Notes: generated by a model from the letters alone, not told the origin. A stretch of 64,000 nt of DNA from Nitrospira lenta (GCF_900403705.1 NZ_OUNR01000016.1:1-64000); one strand, 5' to 3'. Counted from the stretch's first letter, positions 43,408-52,089 are shown. Program-made: numbers and translations.

Positions 43408-43791
43408 CTATTTGTTGAAGATCTTATTGATCTTCTCCTGCATGGTTTCCGCCGTGAACGGCTTGACGACGTAATTGTTGACGCCTGCTTGGATGGCTTC
43501 GATGAGATTCTCTTTCTGCGCTTCGGCCGTCACCATGAGGACCGGGATATGCTTCAACTTTTCGTCCGCCCGAATGGCGCGCAGCATCTCGATGCCCGGC
43601 ATGACCGGCATGTTCCAATCCGATACGACAAAGCCGAACGGCTCGGCCCGCAACTTTTGCAGCGCCTCCTGCCCGTTCTCGGCTTCTTCCATGTTGGAAA
43701 AGCCCAGTTGCTTGAGAATGTTTTTGACGATGCGACGCATGGTGGACATGTCATCGACGACGAGAATCTTCATGTTGAGATCTGCTGGCAT
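43408..43791 (-). CDS. cheY: Response regulator CheY (cluster 2)
   Basis: This 127-residue receiver has Asp13 and Asp14, acceptor Asp58 ([14 protein letters not shown]), Thr88 and Lys110. SDWNMP matches enterobacterial CheY, which binds FliM and CheZ. The M-D-G after the acceptor is M-P-G here. It overlaps nothing and lies 14 bp before cheZ. It is the more likely motor-binding CheY of the two. Confidence 0.95.
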   Translation of the reverse strand: MPADLNMKILVVDDMSTMRRIVKNILKQLGFSNMEEAENGQEALQKLRAEPFGFVVSDWNMPVMPGIEMLRAIRADEKLKHIPVLMVTAEAQKENLIEAIQAGVNNYVVKPFTAETMQEKINKIFNK

Positions 43792-43809
43792 GGGTCCTCC
43801 TCTAGTCTC

Positions 43810-44673
43810 TTATATTTTCTGATAGACGACCGCGCGGCCGATGTGTTGTGACCGGAGCACATCGCTCATCTTGGTCAGGGATTCTGAAAAACCGATGATC
43901 AGATAGCCGTTGGGTTTAAGCGCGCCCGCGATATCGATCGCAATCTGATGTTTCGCTTTCTCATCGAAATAGATCAGGCAATTCCGGCAGAACACGATAT
44001 CGATGCCTCGCACCAACTTGAGGCGCGGGCGGTCATAGAGATTGAGATTCATGAACTTCACCCGGCTTTTGATCGTTGAAGAAATAGCGAAGTTCTCCCC
44101 TTGCGCATTGAAATGCCGGGTCTTGAGATGCGGCGGGACATGACGCAAGGCGTGCGCGGTGTAGACGCCCGCGCTGGCCATCTTCAGGATCGGTTCACTG
44201 ATGTCCGTGGCCAGGATTTCAATATTCCAGTTCACCAGCGGCGCGTAGTCCGACAGCATCAAGGCCAGGGTGTACGGCTCATCGCCCGATGAGCAGGCGG
44301 CGCTCCAGATCCGGATCTGTCGGGACGCTTTATTCGCTTCCATGACGGCCGGGATCACGGTCTTGATGAACGAGTCGAGCTGCGGTTGATCCCGGTAGAA
44401 ATAGGTCTCGTTCGTAGTGATCAGGCCATAGAGCGAGACCAGCTCCCGGTCGCGATACGTATCGAAGCGGAGATAGTTGACATAGTCGGCATAGGTCGCG
44501 AGTTTGTGTTCCTTGAGACGGGATGCGAGGCGGCTCTCCAGAAGATATTTCTGGTTCTCCTGAAAGGTGATCCCTGTCTGTTCGTAGATAAATTCCCGCA
44601 GCAGCTTGAAGGTCTCGGCATCCATGCCTCGCTTGCTGTTTTCCGCTTCTGCTTTTGTGACTGGACTGCCCAT
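43810..44673 (-). CDS. cheR: Chemotaxis methyltransferase CheR (cluster 2, non-pentapeptide type)
   Basis: This 287-residue CheR has SAM motif IWSAACSSGDEPYT and VFCRNCLIYFD. The beta-subdomain loop RHFNAQGENFAISS is about three residues shorter than that of the cluster-1 CheR and lacks the Gly-rich insertion. This suggests it does not need a receptor pentapeptide. AAGGGAG precedes the ATG at 44673. First gene of cluster 2. Confidence 0.93.
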   Translation of the reverse strand: MGSPVTKAEAENSKRGMDAETFKLLREFIYEQTGITFQENQKYLLESRLASRLKEHKLATYADYVNYLRFDTYRDRELVSLYGLITTNETYFYRDQPQLDSFIKTVIPAVMEANKASRQIRIWSAACSSGDEPYTLALMLSDYAPLVNWNIEILATDISEPILKMASAGVYTAHALRHVPPHLKTRHFNAQGENFAISSTIKSRVKFMNLNLYDRPRLKLVRGIDIVFCRNCLIYFDEKAKHQIAIDIAGALKPNGYLIIGFSESLTKMSDVLRSQHIGRAVVYQKI

Positions 44674-44785
44674 GAGACTCCCTTACCCGCCTGCGGGGGT
44701 TGCACATTGGCCGTGGTATTCCCCGCTATGGGGCGCACCTCGACCGTCGGAGGTTATACTCAGCCGCTCTTTGCCGCGAATGGAA

Positions 44786-45007
44786 CTATGCGGCTTGTGA
44801 GCGACTGTGCATCCAGTCATGGATGTCGCGTCGCAGGAAGCGCCAATGCTTCCCGATCTTCGATGCCGGCAATTCGCCGACACGCGCGAGCTTATAGACG
44901 GTGGACTTGGGCACACGAAGAAAGCGCGCCACTTCCTGGACCGTTAAGATCTCGCCATCCGTTGTGTTTGCCTGGGTCACGATTGATGCGGTCGTAGGAT
45001 TATTCAT
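44786..45007 (-). CDS. Small helix-turn-helix DNA-binding protein (excisionase/MerR type)
   Basis: The 73-residue protein is one HTH_17-type domain: EILTVQEVARFLRVPKSTVYKLARVGELPASKIGKHWRFLRRDIHDWM. Such proteins bind DNA through a winged helix and are often transcriptional co-regulators. It is transcribed divergently from the MinD-like gene and heads toward the cheR of cluster 2. The ATG has no strong Shine-Dalgarno site. Confidence 0.8.
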   Translation of the reverse strand: MNNPTTASIVTQANTTDGEILTVQEVARFLRVPKSTVYKLARVGELPASKIGKHWRFLRRDIHDWMHSRSQAA

Positions 45008-45197
45008 AGTGAGTGGGTTATCGGTGTGCCTGATAGAAAACTTGAGAGGACGCTTGCGTCGAATAGCGCAGCGCGTCTCCCGGTGTGATCGATTGGGAGC
45101 GAGCCACGCGCGGAGTGAACGGTTGTGCTTAGGTTCGGCGGAAATTCAGCCGATGAAGGATTCGTTATCCATCCCCAACCATCAGGAACTTTGCGCA

Positions 45198-46097
45198 ATG
45201 GCCACGATCGTCTCGATCGCATCGGGAAAAGGAGGAGTCGGCAAGAGTGTGGTGTCGGCGAACCTCGCGCTCTTGTTGGCCAAGCACGGGCACCGCGTGG
45301 TCTTGGCCGACCTCGATGTAGGCGGCGCGGATAGTCACATTCTGTTCGGTCTCCTGAATCCTCCGCTGACGTTGACCGATTTTCTGAATCGTCGCGTCGC
45401 CACGCTGTCGGAAATTGCCCAGCCCTTGTCCGTACATAAGAACCTCCGCATCATTCCTGGCACCGGCGACACGCTGGCCACGGCCAACATGCCCTATTCG
45501 AAGAAAAAGCGGCTGATCAAAAACTTCCAGGAATTGGATACTGACGTCATTGTCGCGGATATCGGCGCCGGAACCAGTTATCATGCGCTCGATTTCTTTC
45601 TCATGGCTGATCACCATGTCGCGGTGGCCACGCCTGACCCGACCTCAGTCTTGGACCTCTATCGCTTTATCAAGCTGGCGGCGATTCGCCGTGTGCTGTC
45701 GTCGTTTCTGGCCCGGGATGCGATGGCCGAGGCATTGTCGGATCGCGATTTCAGCAGCGTCGAAGAAGTATTAGATGTGGCGGGCAAGACGGATGAAGCG
45801 GGACGAGTGATCGCTGAGACCTCATTGCGGACGTTTCAACCGGCCCTGATTTTGAATCGTGTCGCCGGTCGCTCGCGGGTCAATGTCTTGCAGCTTCGGA
45901 AACTCTTGAAGGAGTATGTCGGCGGCGACCTGACGCTTCTGGGGGAAATTCCCGACGATCCCGCCATGGAACGGGCGGTGCGCAGCTATCTTCCTGTGAC
46001 CGAACTGGAGCCGGCAGCCCCCGCCGCCGTGGCGCTCGGACGCATTGCCGACACGTTGCGGCAACGCATTCAGGATGCTTCCGCGAAGGCCGCCTAG
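45198..46097 (+). CDS. MinD/FlhG-like ParA-family ATPase
   Basis: From the ATG at 45198 the 299-residue protein begins MATIVSIASGKGGVGKSVVS, the deviant Walker A of MinD/ParA proteins. ADLDVGGADSHILFGL and IVADIGAGTSYHALDFFLMADH follow. The PYSKKKRLIKNFQEL segment is typical of the MinD-like proteins found in chemotaxis and flagellar loci of deltaproteobacteria and relatives. It may position flagella or chemotaxis arrays. An in-frame ATG at 45153 would add 15 residues. It is divergent from the HTH gene, separated by about 190 bp. Confidence 0.82.
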   Translation: MATIVSIASGKGGVGKSVVSANLALLLAKHGHRVVLADLDVGGADSHILFGLLNPPLTLTDFLNRRVATLSEIAQPLSVHKNLRIIPGTGDTLATANMPYSKKKRLIKNFQELDTDVIVADIGAGTSYHALDFFLMADHHVAVATPDPTSVLDLYRFIKLAAIRRVLSSFLARDAMAEALSDRDFSSVEEVLDVAGKTDEAGRVIAETSLRTFQPALILNRVAGRSRVNVLQLRKLLKEYVGGDLTLLGEIPDDPAMERAVRSYLPVTELEPAAPAAVALGRIADTLRQRIQDASAKAA

Positions 46098-46155
46098 CGA
46101 CAACCAGCAGGCATGATCCGTTCAACTCGATTGAGGTGTGAGGACGAGCGTCGTC

Positions 46156-46752
46156 TCAAGCACTGGCGCGTCTGGCTCGGAGCCGTTCTGCCTGTGTCTG
46201 AATAATGTGGCGGATAATATGCTCTTGCTCATCTGGGGCCAGTTCGACGTACTGTGTGGCGATGAGGTAGCCGGGTGCTCCGGTCAGCGGTGACGTGCGA
46301 ATGACCTTCGCAGTGGTGTTGACGGGAGTGAAGGGCGGAAGAATCAGCTTCAGCGTCAAGAGGTCCGACGGTTGGAATGGTCGCGGTGAGACGAAACTGA
46401 TTCCTCCCCCGCTGATATTTACCTCGGTGAGTCGCGCGATGGCGATACTGTCAGGCTGCATATGCGCCATGCCGCGCAGCAGTACCTCCATCAACCAATC
46501 CACTTTCATGATCCACGGAAGCAAGGGAGACGTCGCCAGCGCATCGCCTGAGCGCGCAAGCAGATCGGCGGTCGGTTTGCCGACGGCAGCCGCAATCATC
46601 TCGTCGGTCAGCGGCGGCGTACTCGGCTGAGGGGCGTCGGCTGATTCGCTCGTCAGGCGGTACTCCATCAAAAGATGGTCGTCGACACGGATCCACTCCC
46701 GGCGTTCATCGACGGCGAGAGAAGATTCTTTGAGCGACTGGGTGTGATTCAT
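46156..46752 (-). CDS. PilZ-domain protein
   Basis: The 198-residue protein has the c-di-GMP binding motifs RREWIR (residues 17-22, RxxxR) and NISGGGISF (DxSxxG type), about 100 residues apart, with an inserted helical segment between. It is the last gene of the flagellar run and directly follows a diguanylate cyclase gene, so it likely reads out that signal. Its partner is unknown. Confidence 0.88.
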   Translation of the reverse strand: MNHTQSLKESSLAVDERREWIRVDDHLLMEYRLTSESADAPQPSTPPLTDEMIAAAVGKPTADLLARSGDALATSPLLPWIMKVDWLMEVLLRGMAHMQPDSIAIARLTEVNISGGGISFVSPRPFQPSDLLTLKLILPPFTPVNTTAKVIRTSPLTGAPGYLIATQYVELAPDEQEHIIRHIIQTQAERLRARRASA

Positions 46753-46779
46753 CGTGGGGCTGAGTCTTTCTTACACAGC

Positions 46780-48309
46780 TTAGGCGGCGACGCAGAGCGT
46801 GGCCGCCTGAACCGGAGCGAGTGGAACTGGCGCATGGACGACCACGCGATTACGCCCCTGCGCCTTCGCGTGGTAGAGAGCCGTATCGGCTGCATTGACC
46901 CAATCTTCAACCGAGGCAATGGCCGGGTTGCACACTTCGGCGATTCCAATGCTGGCCGTCAACCGCACCGTGCCGTCTTCGACGTCGAATGCATGGGTTT
47001 CAATGAGGTTGCGCAGGCGCTCGGCTAAGGGCTGAGCCTGCTCGATTGAGGTATGGGGCAGGATGATGGCAAATTCCTCTCCCCCGTACCGGCCGACCAT
47101 ATCGACGTCGCGCACCGTGTCGGTCATCAACGAGGCCAGCTCCCGCAATACCAGATCGCCGGCCGTGTGCCCTAAGCGGTCGTTCACGGTTTTAAAGTAG
47201 TCGAGATCCAGAATCGCCAGGCAAGCCGGCGCTCCGTAGCGGAGGCCCGCCTTCAATTCACGCATCAAGGGTTCATCGAGGGCACGACGGTTGAAGACGC
47301 CCGTCAGAGGGTCTCGCAAAGCCATGTCGTGGAGATCCTGGTGGGCATCGGCATTCCGCAACGTGAGGGAGAGTGACGTGCCGATGGTTGCCAACAACTG
47401 CTGTTCGTCTTCTGTGAAGGGCTGGGATCCCGCTCGTTGAACGTGGAGCACCCCGATGGCGTGCGGTCCGATCGCCAGCGGAATGTCGTGCATCGCGTGG
47501 GCGTCCGGCTGCGGGAGCGCAAGAAGGGCATCGTCGCTTCTTATCGACGGCATGGGATGCGATCCGACCAGGCGCAAGGTCGTCGCTCCTGCTGTGACTC
47601 GCTGCGGCGCTCGTCCAAGCCGTCCGAGTAGTTGGGCGTTGAGGGCCTGTTCCCGTTCCTGATTGCCGTCCTTCGACCACGTCCACACGTGTTCCGGATT
47701 TGTGCGGACTAAACCAATCAGGTCTGCCCCGATGAGTGCGGGGACGCCGGTAAAGAGGGCTTGAACGACATCTTCGGGCTGTAAGGATCTGGCCAGCGCT
47801 TGCGTCAATTGATTGAGTCCGGCCAAGCGTTGATTGAATTGTTTGAGAGTATCGCGCTCATGGGCCAGCGATTGATTGGCGGTGGCGAGATCTCCGGAGA
47901 GGTTGCGGACTTCCAAAAAGATTTGGCGGTTGGTGAGCCCACTGGTCAGAGAGTCGGTCAGGCGCGAGAGGGAACAGGGCCAATTGACATAATCGAAGGC
48001 CCCGTTGCGAAGAAACTGCGCGACCGTGTCCGGTTTCTGGTTCCGTCCGACGAGAATAATACAGAGGTCACTTTGTCGAGCGGCCATGGCCTTGAGGAAA
48101 GCCAGCGTGTCTGCCGCGCGCGCGCCCGCTTGATACACGATAGCCTGGACATCCGCGGTGCGGCCGGTGATGAGTGTGCAGTCTCGTTTTGCGACGGGCA
48201 CGAAGACCAATCCTTGTCGCGCGAGCTGAATCCAGCGCATGTCACGATGGAAAGCCGGGGTTCCGGCGAGCAGTATACGCGAGCGACCGTCGTGCGATTG
48301 CTGGCTCAC
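46780..48309 (-). CDS. Diguanylate cyclase with degenerate receiver and GAF domains
   Basis: This 509-residue protein starts at GTG, overlapping the preceding gene by 4 bp. Residues 1-130 resemble a receiver but lack clear phospho-site residues (CIILVGRNQ, FDYVNWPCS). A coiled coil and a GAF-like domain (about 165-320) come next, then a GGDEF domain with the active site GGEEF at 409-413 and the inhibitory I-site RDVD at 400-403. It should make c-di-GMP with product inhibition. The PilZ gene follows 27 bp later. It ends in a short hydrophobic tail. Confidence 0.9.
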   Translation of the reverse strand: MSQQSHDGRSRILLAGTPAFHRDMRWIQLARQGLVFVPVAKRDCTLITGRTADVQAIVYQAGARAADTLAFLKAMAARQSDLCIILVGRNQKPDTVAQFLRNGAFDYVNWPCSLSRLTDSLTSGLTNRQIFLEVRNLSGDLATANQSLAHERDTLKQFNQRLAGLNQLTQALARSLQPEDVVQALFTGVPALIGADLIGLVRTNPEHVWTWSKDGNQEREQALNAQLLGRLGRAPQRVTAGATTLRLVGSHPMPSIRSDDALLALPQPDAHAMHDIPLAIGPHAIGVLHVQRAGSQPFTEDEQQLLATIGTSLSLTLRNADAHQDLHDMALRDPLTGVFNRRALDEPLMRELKAGLRYGAPACLAILDLDYFKTVNDRLGHTAGDLVLRELASLMTDTVRDVDMVGRYGGEEFAIILPHTSIEQAQPLAERLRNLIETHAFDVEDGTVRLTASIGIAEVCNPAIASVEDWVNAADTALYHAKAQGRNRVVVHAPVPLAPVQAATLCVAA

Positions 48310-48506
48310 TTGGACCTCTTGGGGTTATCGCGGTCATGTTCTGGCAGTGCGGTGACGTGCTCATGCCGTTCCCGCGCTTCCGCGGAAACCGAAACGCGGT
48401 CGGCCTGACCGCTCACTGGTTCGAGTGCCTTTGCAGGCGGTGCCGGCTGGAGCGCACGTTGATAGGTGCGGACCAGGTTATGGATCTGATGGACGGCGAT
48501 CCCCAT
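48306..48506 (-). CDS. Small FlgM-associated-type protein (DVU0524-like)
   Basis: The 66-residue protein (MGIAVHQIHNLVRTYQRAL...) has the pattern of small proteins with IHNxxRTY/VY near the N-terminus and a DRVSVSAEARE segment, which resembles the FlgM-type anti-sigma region. It reads GGGAGAG before the ATG and its stop overlaps the GGDEF start by 4 bp. Family assignment is by eye. Confidence 0.5.
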   Translation of the reverse strand: MGIAVHQIHNLVRTYQRALQPAPPAKALEPVSGQADRVSVSAEARERHEHVTALPEHDRDNPKRSK

Positions 48507-48529
48507 GTGCCTCTCCCGGGTGCGATTGG

Positions 48530-48856
48530 TTAAACGAGCCGCTCAATCGTCCCTGAGTCCGAAGACCACGCGCCATTCCATTGGCGCAGTCCTTGTAGCC
48601 GTTGGCGAGTCTTGGCCGCTTCATCAAGCTGTGAAGTCAAGCCTGCCTGGGCCACCGAAATCTGTTCCGCGATCGTGCGATCAACCGACAGCACATAGGC
48701 TCGATGTTCGGGGGAGAGGGATTCCTGAGAGAGGAGTCCTTCTCGCAATTGATAGTAGTGCTCCACCCGATTCCACTCCCCTCGGGCCGCTGCGATCCCT
48801 GCCGCATCGGTAACCGCCATGATCGTATCCAGGTGCTCGTCGGATCCTTGGTCCAT
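48530..48856 (-). CDS. FliT-like flagellar chaperone
   Basis: With the start at 48856 the 108-residue protein is all-helical (AAGIAAARGEWNRVEHYYQLREGLLSQ...RTIAEQISVAQAGL), the size and layout of FliT/FlgN chaperones. It directly follows fliS, the usual place for fliT. FliT binds FliD and in enterobacteria inhibits FlhDC. No sequence signature is decisive, so the call relies on position and composition. Confidence 0.6.
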   Translation of the reverse strand: MDQGSDEHLDTIMAVTDAAGIAAARGEWNRVEHYYQLREGLLSQESLSPEHRAYVLSVDRTIAEQISVAQAGLTSQLDEAAKTRQRLQGLRQWNGAWSSDSGTIERLV

Positions 48857-48860
48857 GTGA

Positions 48861-49256
48861 TTATCGGGCGAGCGCCAGCGGGGCCTGCTGCTGCGCCGCG
48901 ACCTCTCTCCAGGCTTCCCGCAAGGTGGTGAGGCATCGGGCTGGTCCATCGAGCCGAGCACTCACATGCTTGGCATTGGCTTCCACCAGTTCGCTCAGCA
49001 TGTAGTCGTAGAGTCGATGCAATGACTTCGCGATCTCCCCGCCCTGCTCATAATCCAGTACACTGTCGAGTTCTCCTACAATGGAGATGGCACGGCCGAT
49101 GAATCGGGCTTTATCGCGGTAGTTGTTGGTCTCGATGGCGCGGCGTGTCAATTCGATGGATTGAATCGCAGCATCATAGAGTAAGACCACGATTTGTACC
49201 CGAGAAGAGGTGAGGATTTGCGTCTGCTGATACTGCTGGGCGTATTGTGCGACCAT
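48861..49256 (-). CDS. fliS: Flagellin export chaperone FliS
   Basis: The 131-residue protein has the FliS signature: YQQTQILTSSRVQIVVLLYDAAIQSIELTRRAI and KARFIGRAISIVGELDSVLDYEQGGEIAKSLHRLYDYM. FliS binds the flagellin C-terminus before export. It lies 31 bp after fliD and 4 bp before the fliT-like gene. Confidence 0.96.
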   Translation of the reverse strand: MVAQYAQQYQQTQILTSSRVQIVVLLYDAAIQSIELTRRAIETNNYRDKARFIGRAISIVGELDSVLDYEQGGEIAKSLHRLYDYMLSELVEANAKHVSARLDGPARCLTTLREAWREVAAQQQAPLALAR

Positions 49257-49287
49257 AGCTGTGTGTATCCCCTACTGCGTAATAAGC

Positions 49288-50685
49288 TCAGTTTCCGCTG
49301 GACGAATTCGATTGAAGTGAAGAGGTTTGGCTCTGGAGGCGCCTGAGCAGACCATCCAGTGACGCATATTGGGCTTTGAGCCGCTCTTCGTACTTGGCGA
49401 CCGCGTCTTCTTTTCTCAGAATGTCTGCGGACAGACTGGTAATCTGTTTGGCGATGCCGTTCTTTCGGAGCGTCAATTGACCGGATGCCACGTTGGTCAG
49501 CGAGTCGATTGCCGTATTGAGCAACTGGGCGACCCCGGCGCTTCCTGTTTGACTGACAAACAAGGTCCGGACACTGCTGTAACTGGCGCTCAATGCGGTA
49601 TCGAGCTTTGCTTCATCGACGGTGATGGTTCCCTCTCGATCCGTCTTGAATCCCAGATTTCCGAGGGTATTCAGAGATCCCGCGCCGGGGATCGAGGCGG
49701 AGAGCGCCGTGCGAATCTGGGAAAGGATTCCGCGAACGGTCGGTTCTCCGAAGAAGTTTCCGCCCTTTTTCGTGGCCACATCGTAGGTCGTGCGCTCATT
49801 GATGTATTTGAGGACTTCGTTATAGGCGGTCGCCAACCCTTTGATGTTGTCTTTCACCGCGGTGACATCGCGGCTCACATTGACCTGAACGGTCGATGTT
49901 CCAGTGGTCTTCAATAACGTGAGCGTGACGCCGGCAATGGCATCGGAGATGGCATTGGTGCTCCGTGTCACGGTAACAGGGTTGAGCGCCGGGTCTCCGA
50001 CAATGGCAATGGCATCTTGAGCGGCTTGCAGCGTATCGACGCCGCCGGTTCCGCTGCCGTTTGTGAAATCCAGCGTCGTATTGTCGGCCACGATGGTGAT
50101 GCCGTTGGACGCGCCTGTGGTGGCGGATGTGAGGACGAGCCGATAGGCCGGAGTCGTATCCGATCCGGTATTGATAATCGAAGCCGTTGCACCGGCGCCG
50201 AGATCGTTAATCGCGCTTTTGAGATCTTCCAGCGTTGCCGTGTCGCTGAGCGTCACCGTTTGATCGACTCCGCTGCCGATTTTGAAGGTGAAGGTGCCTG
50301 AGGCTCCTGCGACGATATCGGTCGTCGTCGCGGCCACGGTTTTGGCGGCTTTGTTCGTGATTTGATTGGACTGCGCGAGCTGAGTGACCTTGATCGCGTA
50401 CGTGCCCGATGTGGCAGTGGAGGAGCCGACGGCGCTCAACGCACTGGTATCGGACACGCTTGTCGTGGTCCGGTCAAATGAGGTCGAGAGCCGCAGCTTA
50501 TCCGCAGCGCTCTGGAGGCCGATCAGTTTGGTGCTCAAGGTCGCGTAGTCGGTCGACTTTGAACTGAGGGCGCCTTTTTTTTCGTTCAGGCTGTCAACCG
50601 GCAAGTGTGCGACCTTGACTAGTTGTTCAACCACTTTCCCGAAATCAAGTCCGTTCCCCAGACCGCCAAAGCTGATGGTTGCCAT
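49288..50685 (-). CDS. fliD: Flagellar filament cap FliD
   Basis: The 465-residue protein has FliD N-terminal (GLGNGLDFGKVVEQLVKVAHLPVDSLNEKKGALSSKSTDY) and C-terminal domains (LVSQTGSAGVAQLLNTAIDSL, SLSADILRKEDAVAKYEERLKAQYASLDGLL). It caps the filament and folds flagellin subunits. The length is normal. It lies between flaG and fliS. Confidence 0.95.
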   Translation of the reverse strand: MATISFGGLGNGLDFGKVVEQLVKVAHLPVDSLNEKKGALSSKSTDYATLSTKLIGLQSAADKLRLSTSFDRTTTSVSDTSALSAVGSSTATSGTYAIKVTQLAQSNQITNKAAKTVAATTTDIVAGASGTFTFKIGSGVDQTVTLSDTATLEDLKSAINDLGAGATASIINTGSDTTPAYRLVLTSATTGASNGITIVADNTTLDFTNGSGTGGVDTLQAAQDAIAIVGDPALNPVTVTRSTNAISDAIAGVTLTLLKTTGTSTVQVNVSRDVTAVKDNIKGLATAYNEVLKYINERTTYDVATKKGGNFFGEPTVRGILSQIRTALSASIPGAGSLNTLGNLGFKTDREGTITVDEAKLDTALSASYSSVRTLFVSQTGSAGVAQLLNTAIDSLTNVASGQLTLRKNGIAKQITSLSADILRKEDAVAKYEERLKAQYASLDGLLRRLQSQTSSLQSNSSSGN

Positions 50686-50705
50686 ATCTCGTGCCTCTCG
50701 CGGGC

Positions 50706-51068
50706 TTACGCCTCTTTCTTGAGAAGGATGCCTTTCGATTTGTCAAAAAACTTTGCCAATTCGACCACCTCTTTCGGTGGCAATTCACGGATCACTTTGC
50801 CTGAGTCCGTGGCAATCACTTTGACAATCACGCGCTCCGTGGAATCATCGACTTCAAACTTCAAATTCGTGTCTTGTGCCTGTACGTCTTCACTGACCTT
50901 GGCCACCGCCTGTTCGAGTGTCGTGCGATCAATCGGGGAGGTTGGCGTTTTCTCGGTATCAGATTGCGTCCGTGCGACAGTCGGCTGTTTCGCCGCTGCA
51001 TGATCCGGTTCACCCCCGCGGGCGGGTGTGGTCAGGAGATCTGCTTTGCCGGTTACCGATGTAATCAT
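50706..51068 (-). CDS. flaG: FlaG-family protein
   Basis: The 120-residue protein has the FlaG C-terminal motif LKFEVDDSTERVIVKVIATDSGKVIRELPPKEVVELAKFF after a Pro/Thr-rich N-terminus. FlaG is linked to filament length control and lies upstream of fliD in most genomes. It is separated from flagellin by a strong terminator-like hairpin, so it may be read by partial read-through or its own promoter. Confidence 0.93.
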   Translation of the reverse strand: MITSVTGKADLLTTPARGGEPDHAAAKQPTVARTQSDTEKTPTSPIDRTTLEQAVAKVSEDVQAQDTNLKFEVDDSTERVIVKVIATDSGKVIRELPPKEVVELAKFFDKSKGILLKKEA

Positions 51069-51094
51069 GGCAGCCTCCGTGTGAACCTGAGATT

Positions 51095-51125
51095 GGGGCG
51101 GCCGCTCATGAAGAGCGGCCGCCCC
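51095..51125 (-). terminator. Hairpin terminator between flagellin and flaG
   Basis: A perfect 13-bp inverted repeat, GGGGCGGCCGCTC and GAGCGGCCGCCCC, flanks an ATGAA loop. It lies just after the flagellin stop and just before flaG. GC-rich perfect stems like this act as intrinsic terminators, but the run of U on the 3' side is short (AATCT), so partial read-through is likely. It would give high flagellin and low flaG/fliD mRNA levels. Confidence 0.75.
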
Positions 51126-51134
51126 TGCTATTTA

Positions 51135-51962
51135 CTACCCTTGCAACAAGGCCAATGCCTGCTTCGGCAGGTTGTTGGCTTGCGCAAGCACCGAGATGCC
51201 GGTTTGCACCAAAATCTGATTCTTGGTGAAGACCGACGTTTCATGAGCAATATCCGCATCGCGAATACGCGATTCTGCGGCGGTGAGGTTTTCACTCGTC
51301 ACCTGCAGATTCGCGATGGTCGCTTCGAACCGGTTCTGGATCGAACCGTATTCGGCGCGGGCGGTCGCGATGGCGCTGATCGCGCTATCGATGTTCGACA
51401 ATGCGCTGGTGGCATTGGCCGAGGTGGACACGTTCACCGTGCTGAGGCCCAGTGAAGAGGTGGTGATGTCATTCAGGTCGAGGCTGAGTGAATTGCCCGC
51501 ACCGCTTCTGAATCCGATGGCGATGGAGAAGCTGATGGAACTTCCACTCGTCAAGGCCTGGCCGTTGAATTCGGTAACCTGCGCGATACGGTCGATTTCC
51601 GACCGCAAGGCCACGAATTCCTGATCGATGTACGACCGCTCGGTGTTGCCGACCGTACCGCTCGCGGACTGCGAGGACAATTCCCGAAGCCGTGACAGCA
51701 GGTTTCCAATGGTGGAGGCGGCGCCGTCGGCGATCTGCGTCAAGCTGATGCCGTCTGAGGAGTTCCGGACAGATTGGTTGATGCTGCGGATCTGCGCCCG
51801 CAACGATTCGGACAGTCCGAGGCCGGCGGCATCATCCGCGGCTCGCGTAATCCGAAGGCCGGATGAGAGGCGCTCGACCGAGCGTCCCAACTGGTTGGTG
51901 CTCACCGACAAATTCCGCTGGGCAGAAATTGATGCCGGGTTGTTGTTGATAATTAATGCCAT
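51135..51962 (-). CDS. fliC: Flagellin
   Basis: The 275-residue flagellin has the conserved N-terminal (MALIINNNPASISAQRNLS, VERLSSGLRI) and C-terminal (ISVLAQANNLPKQALALLQG) D0/D1 domains and only a short central part, so surface D2/D3 domains are largely absent. AAGGAGG lies 8 bases before the ATG. Its own sigma-28 promoter is at 52063-52089. Glycosyltransferase genes upstream suggest surface glycosylation. Confidence 0.97.
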   Translation of the reverse strand: MALIINNNPASISAQRNLSVSTNQLGRSVERLSSGLRITRAADDAAGLGLSESLRAQIRSINQSVRNSSDGISLTQIADGAASTIGNLLSRLRELSSQSASGTVGNTERSYIDQEFVALRSEIDRIAQVTEFNGQALTSGSSISFSIAIGFRSGAGNSLSLDLNDITTSSLGLSTVNVSTSANATSALSNIDSAISAIATARAEYGSIQNRFEATIANLQVTSENLTAAESRIRDADIAHETSVFTKNQILVQTGISVLAQANNLPKQALALLQG

Positions 51963-52062
51963 GGATGCTTCCTCCTTGCCGACTGCTGTGCTGTACCTGC
52001 CTCGCTTCCGCGTCCGTGCAGAAGCGTCTTACCCCTCTACGCCTAGAGAGCGGTTGCATCCC

Positions 52063-52089
52063 TTATCGGAGGATACCCCTCAGACTTGA
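52063..52089 (-). promoter_or_regulatory. Sigma-28 (FliA) promoter of flagellin
   Basis: On the minus strand TCAAGTCT (-35) is followed after exactly 11 bases by TCCGATAA (-10), against consensus TAAAGTTT-N11-GCCGATAA. It lies about 100 bp upstream of the flagellin ATG, giving a long leader. The leader is GC-rich but I see no obvious hairpin that could act as a regulatory element. Confidence 0.85.

Noticed and set aside
44690-44702. CCCGC-CTG-CGGGG hairpin before cheR of cluster 2
   Set aside because: The stem is only five base pairs and lies next to the ribosome site; too short to support a regulatory call.
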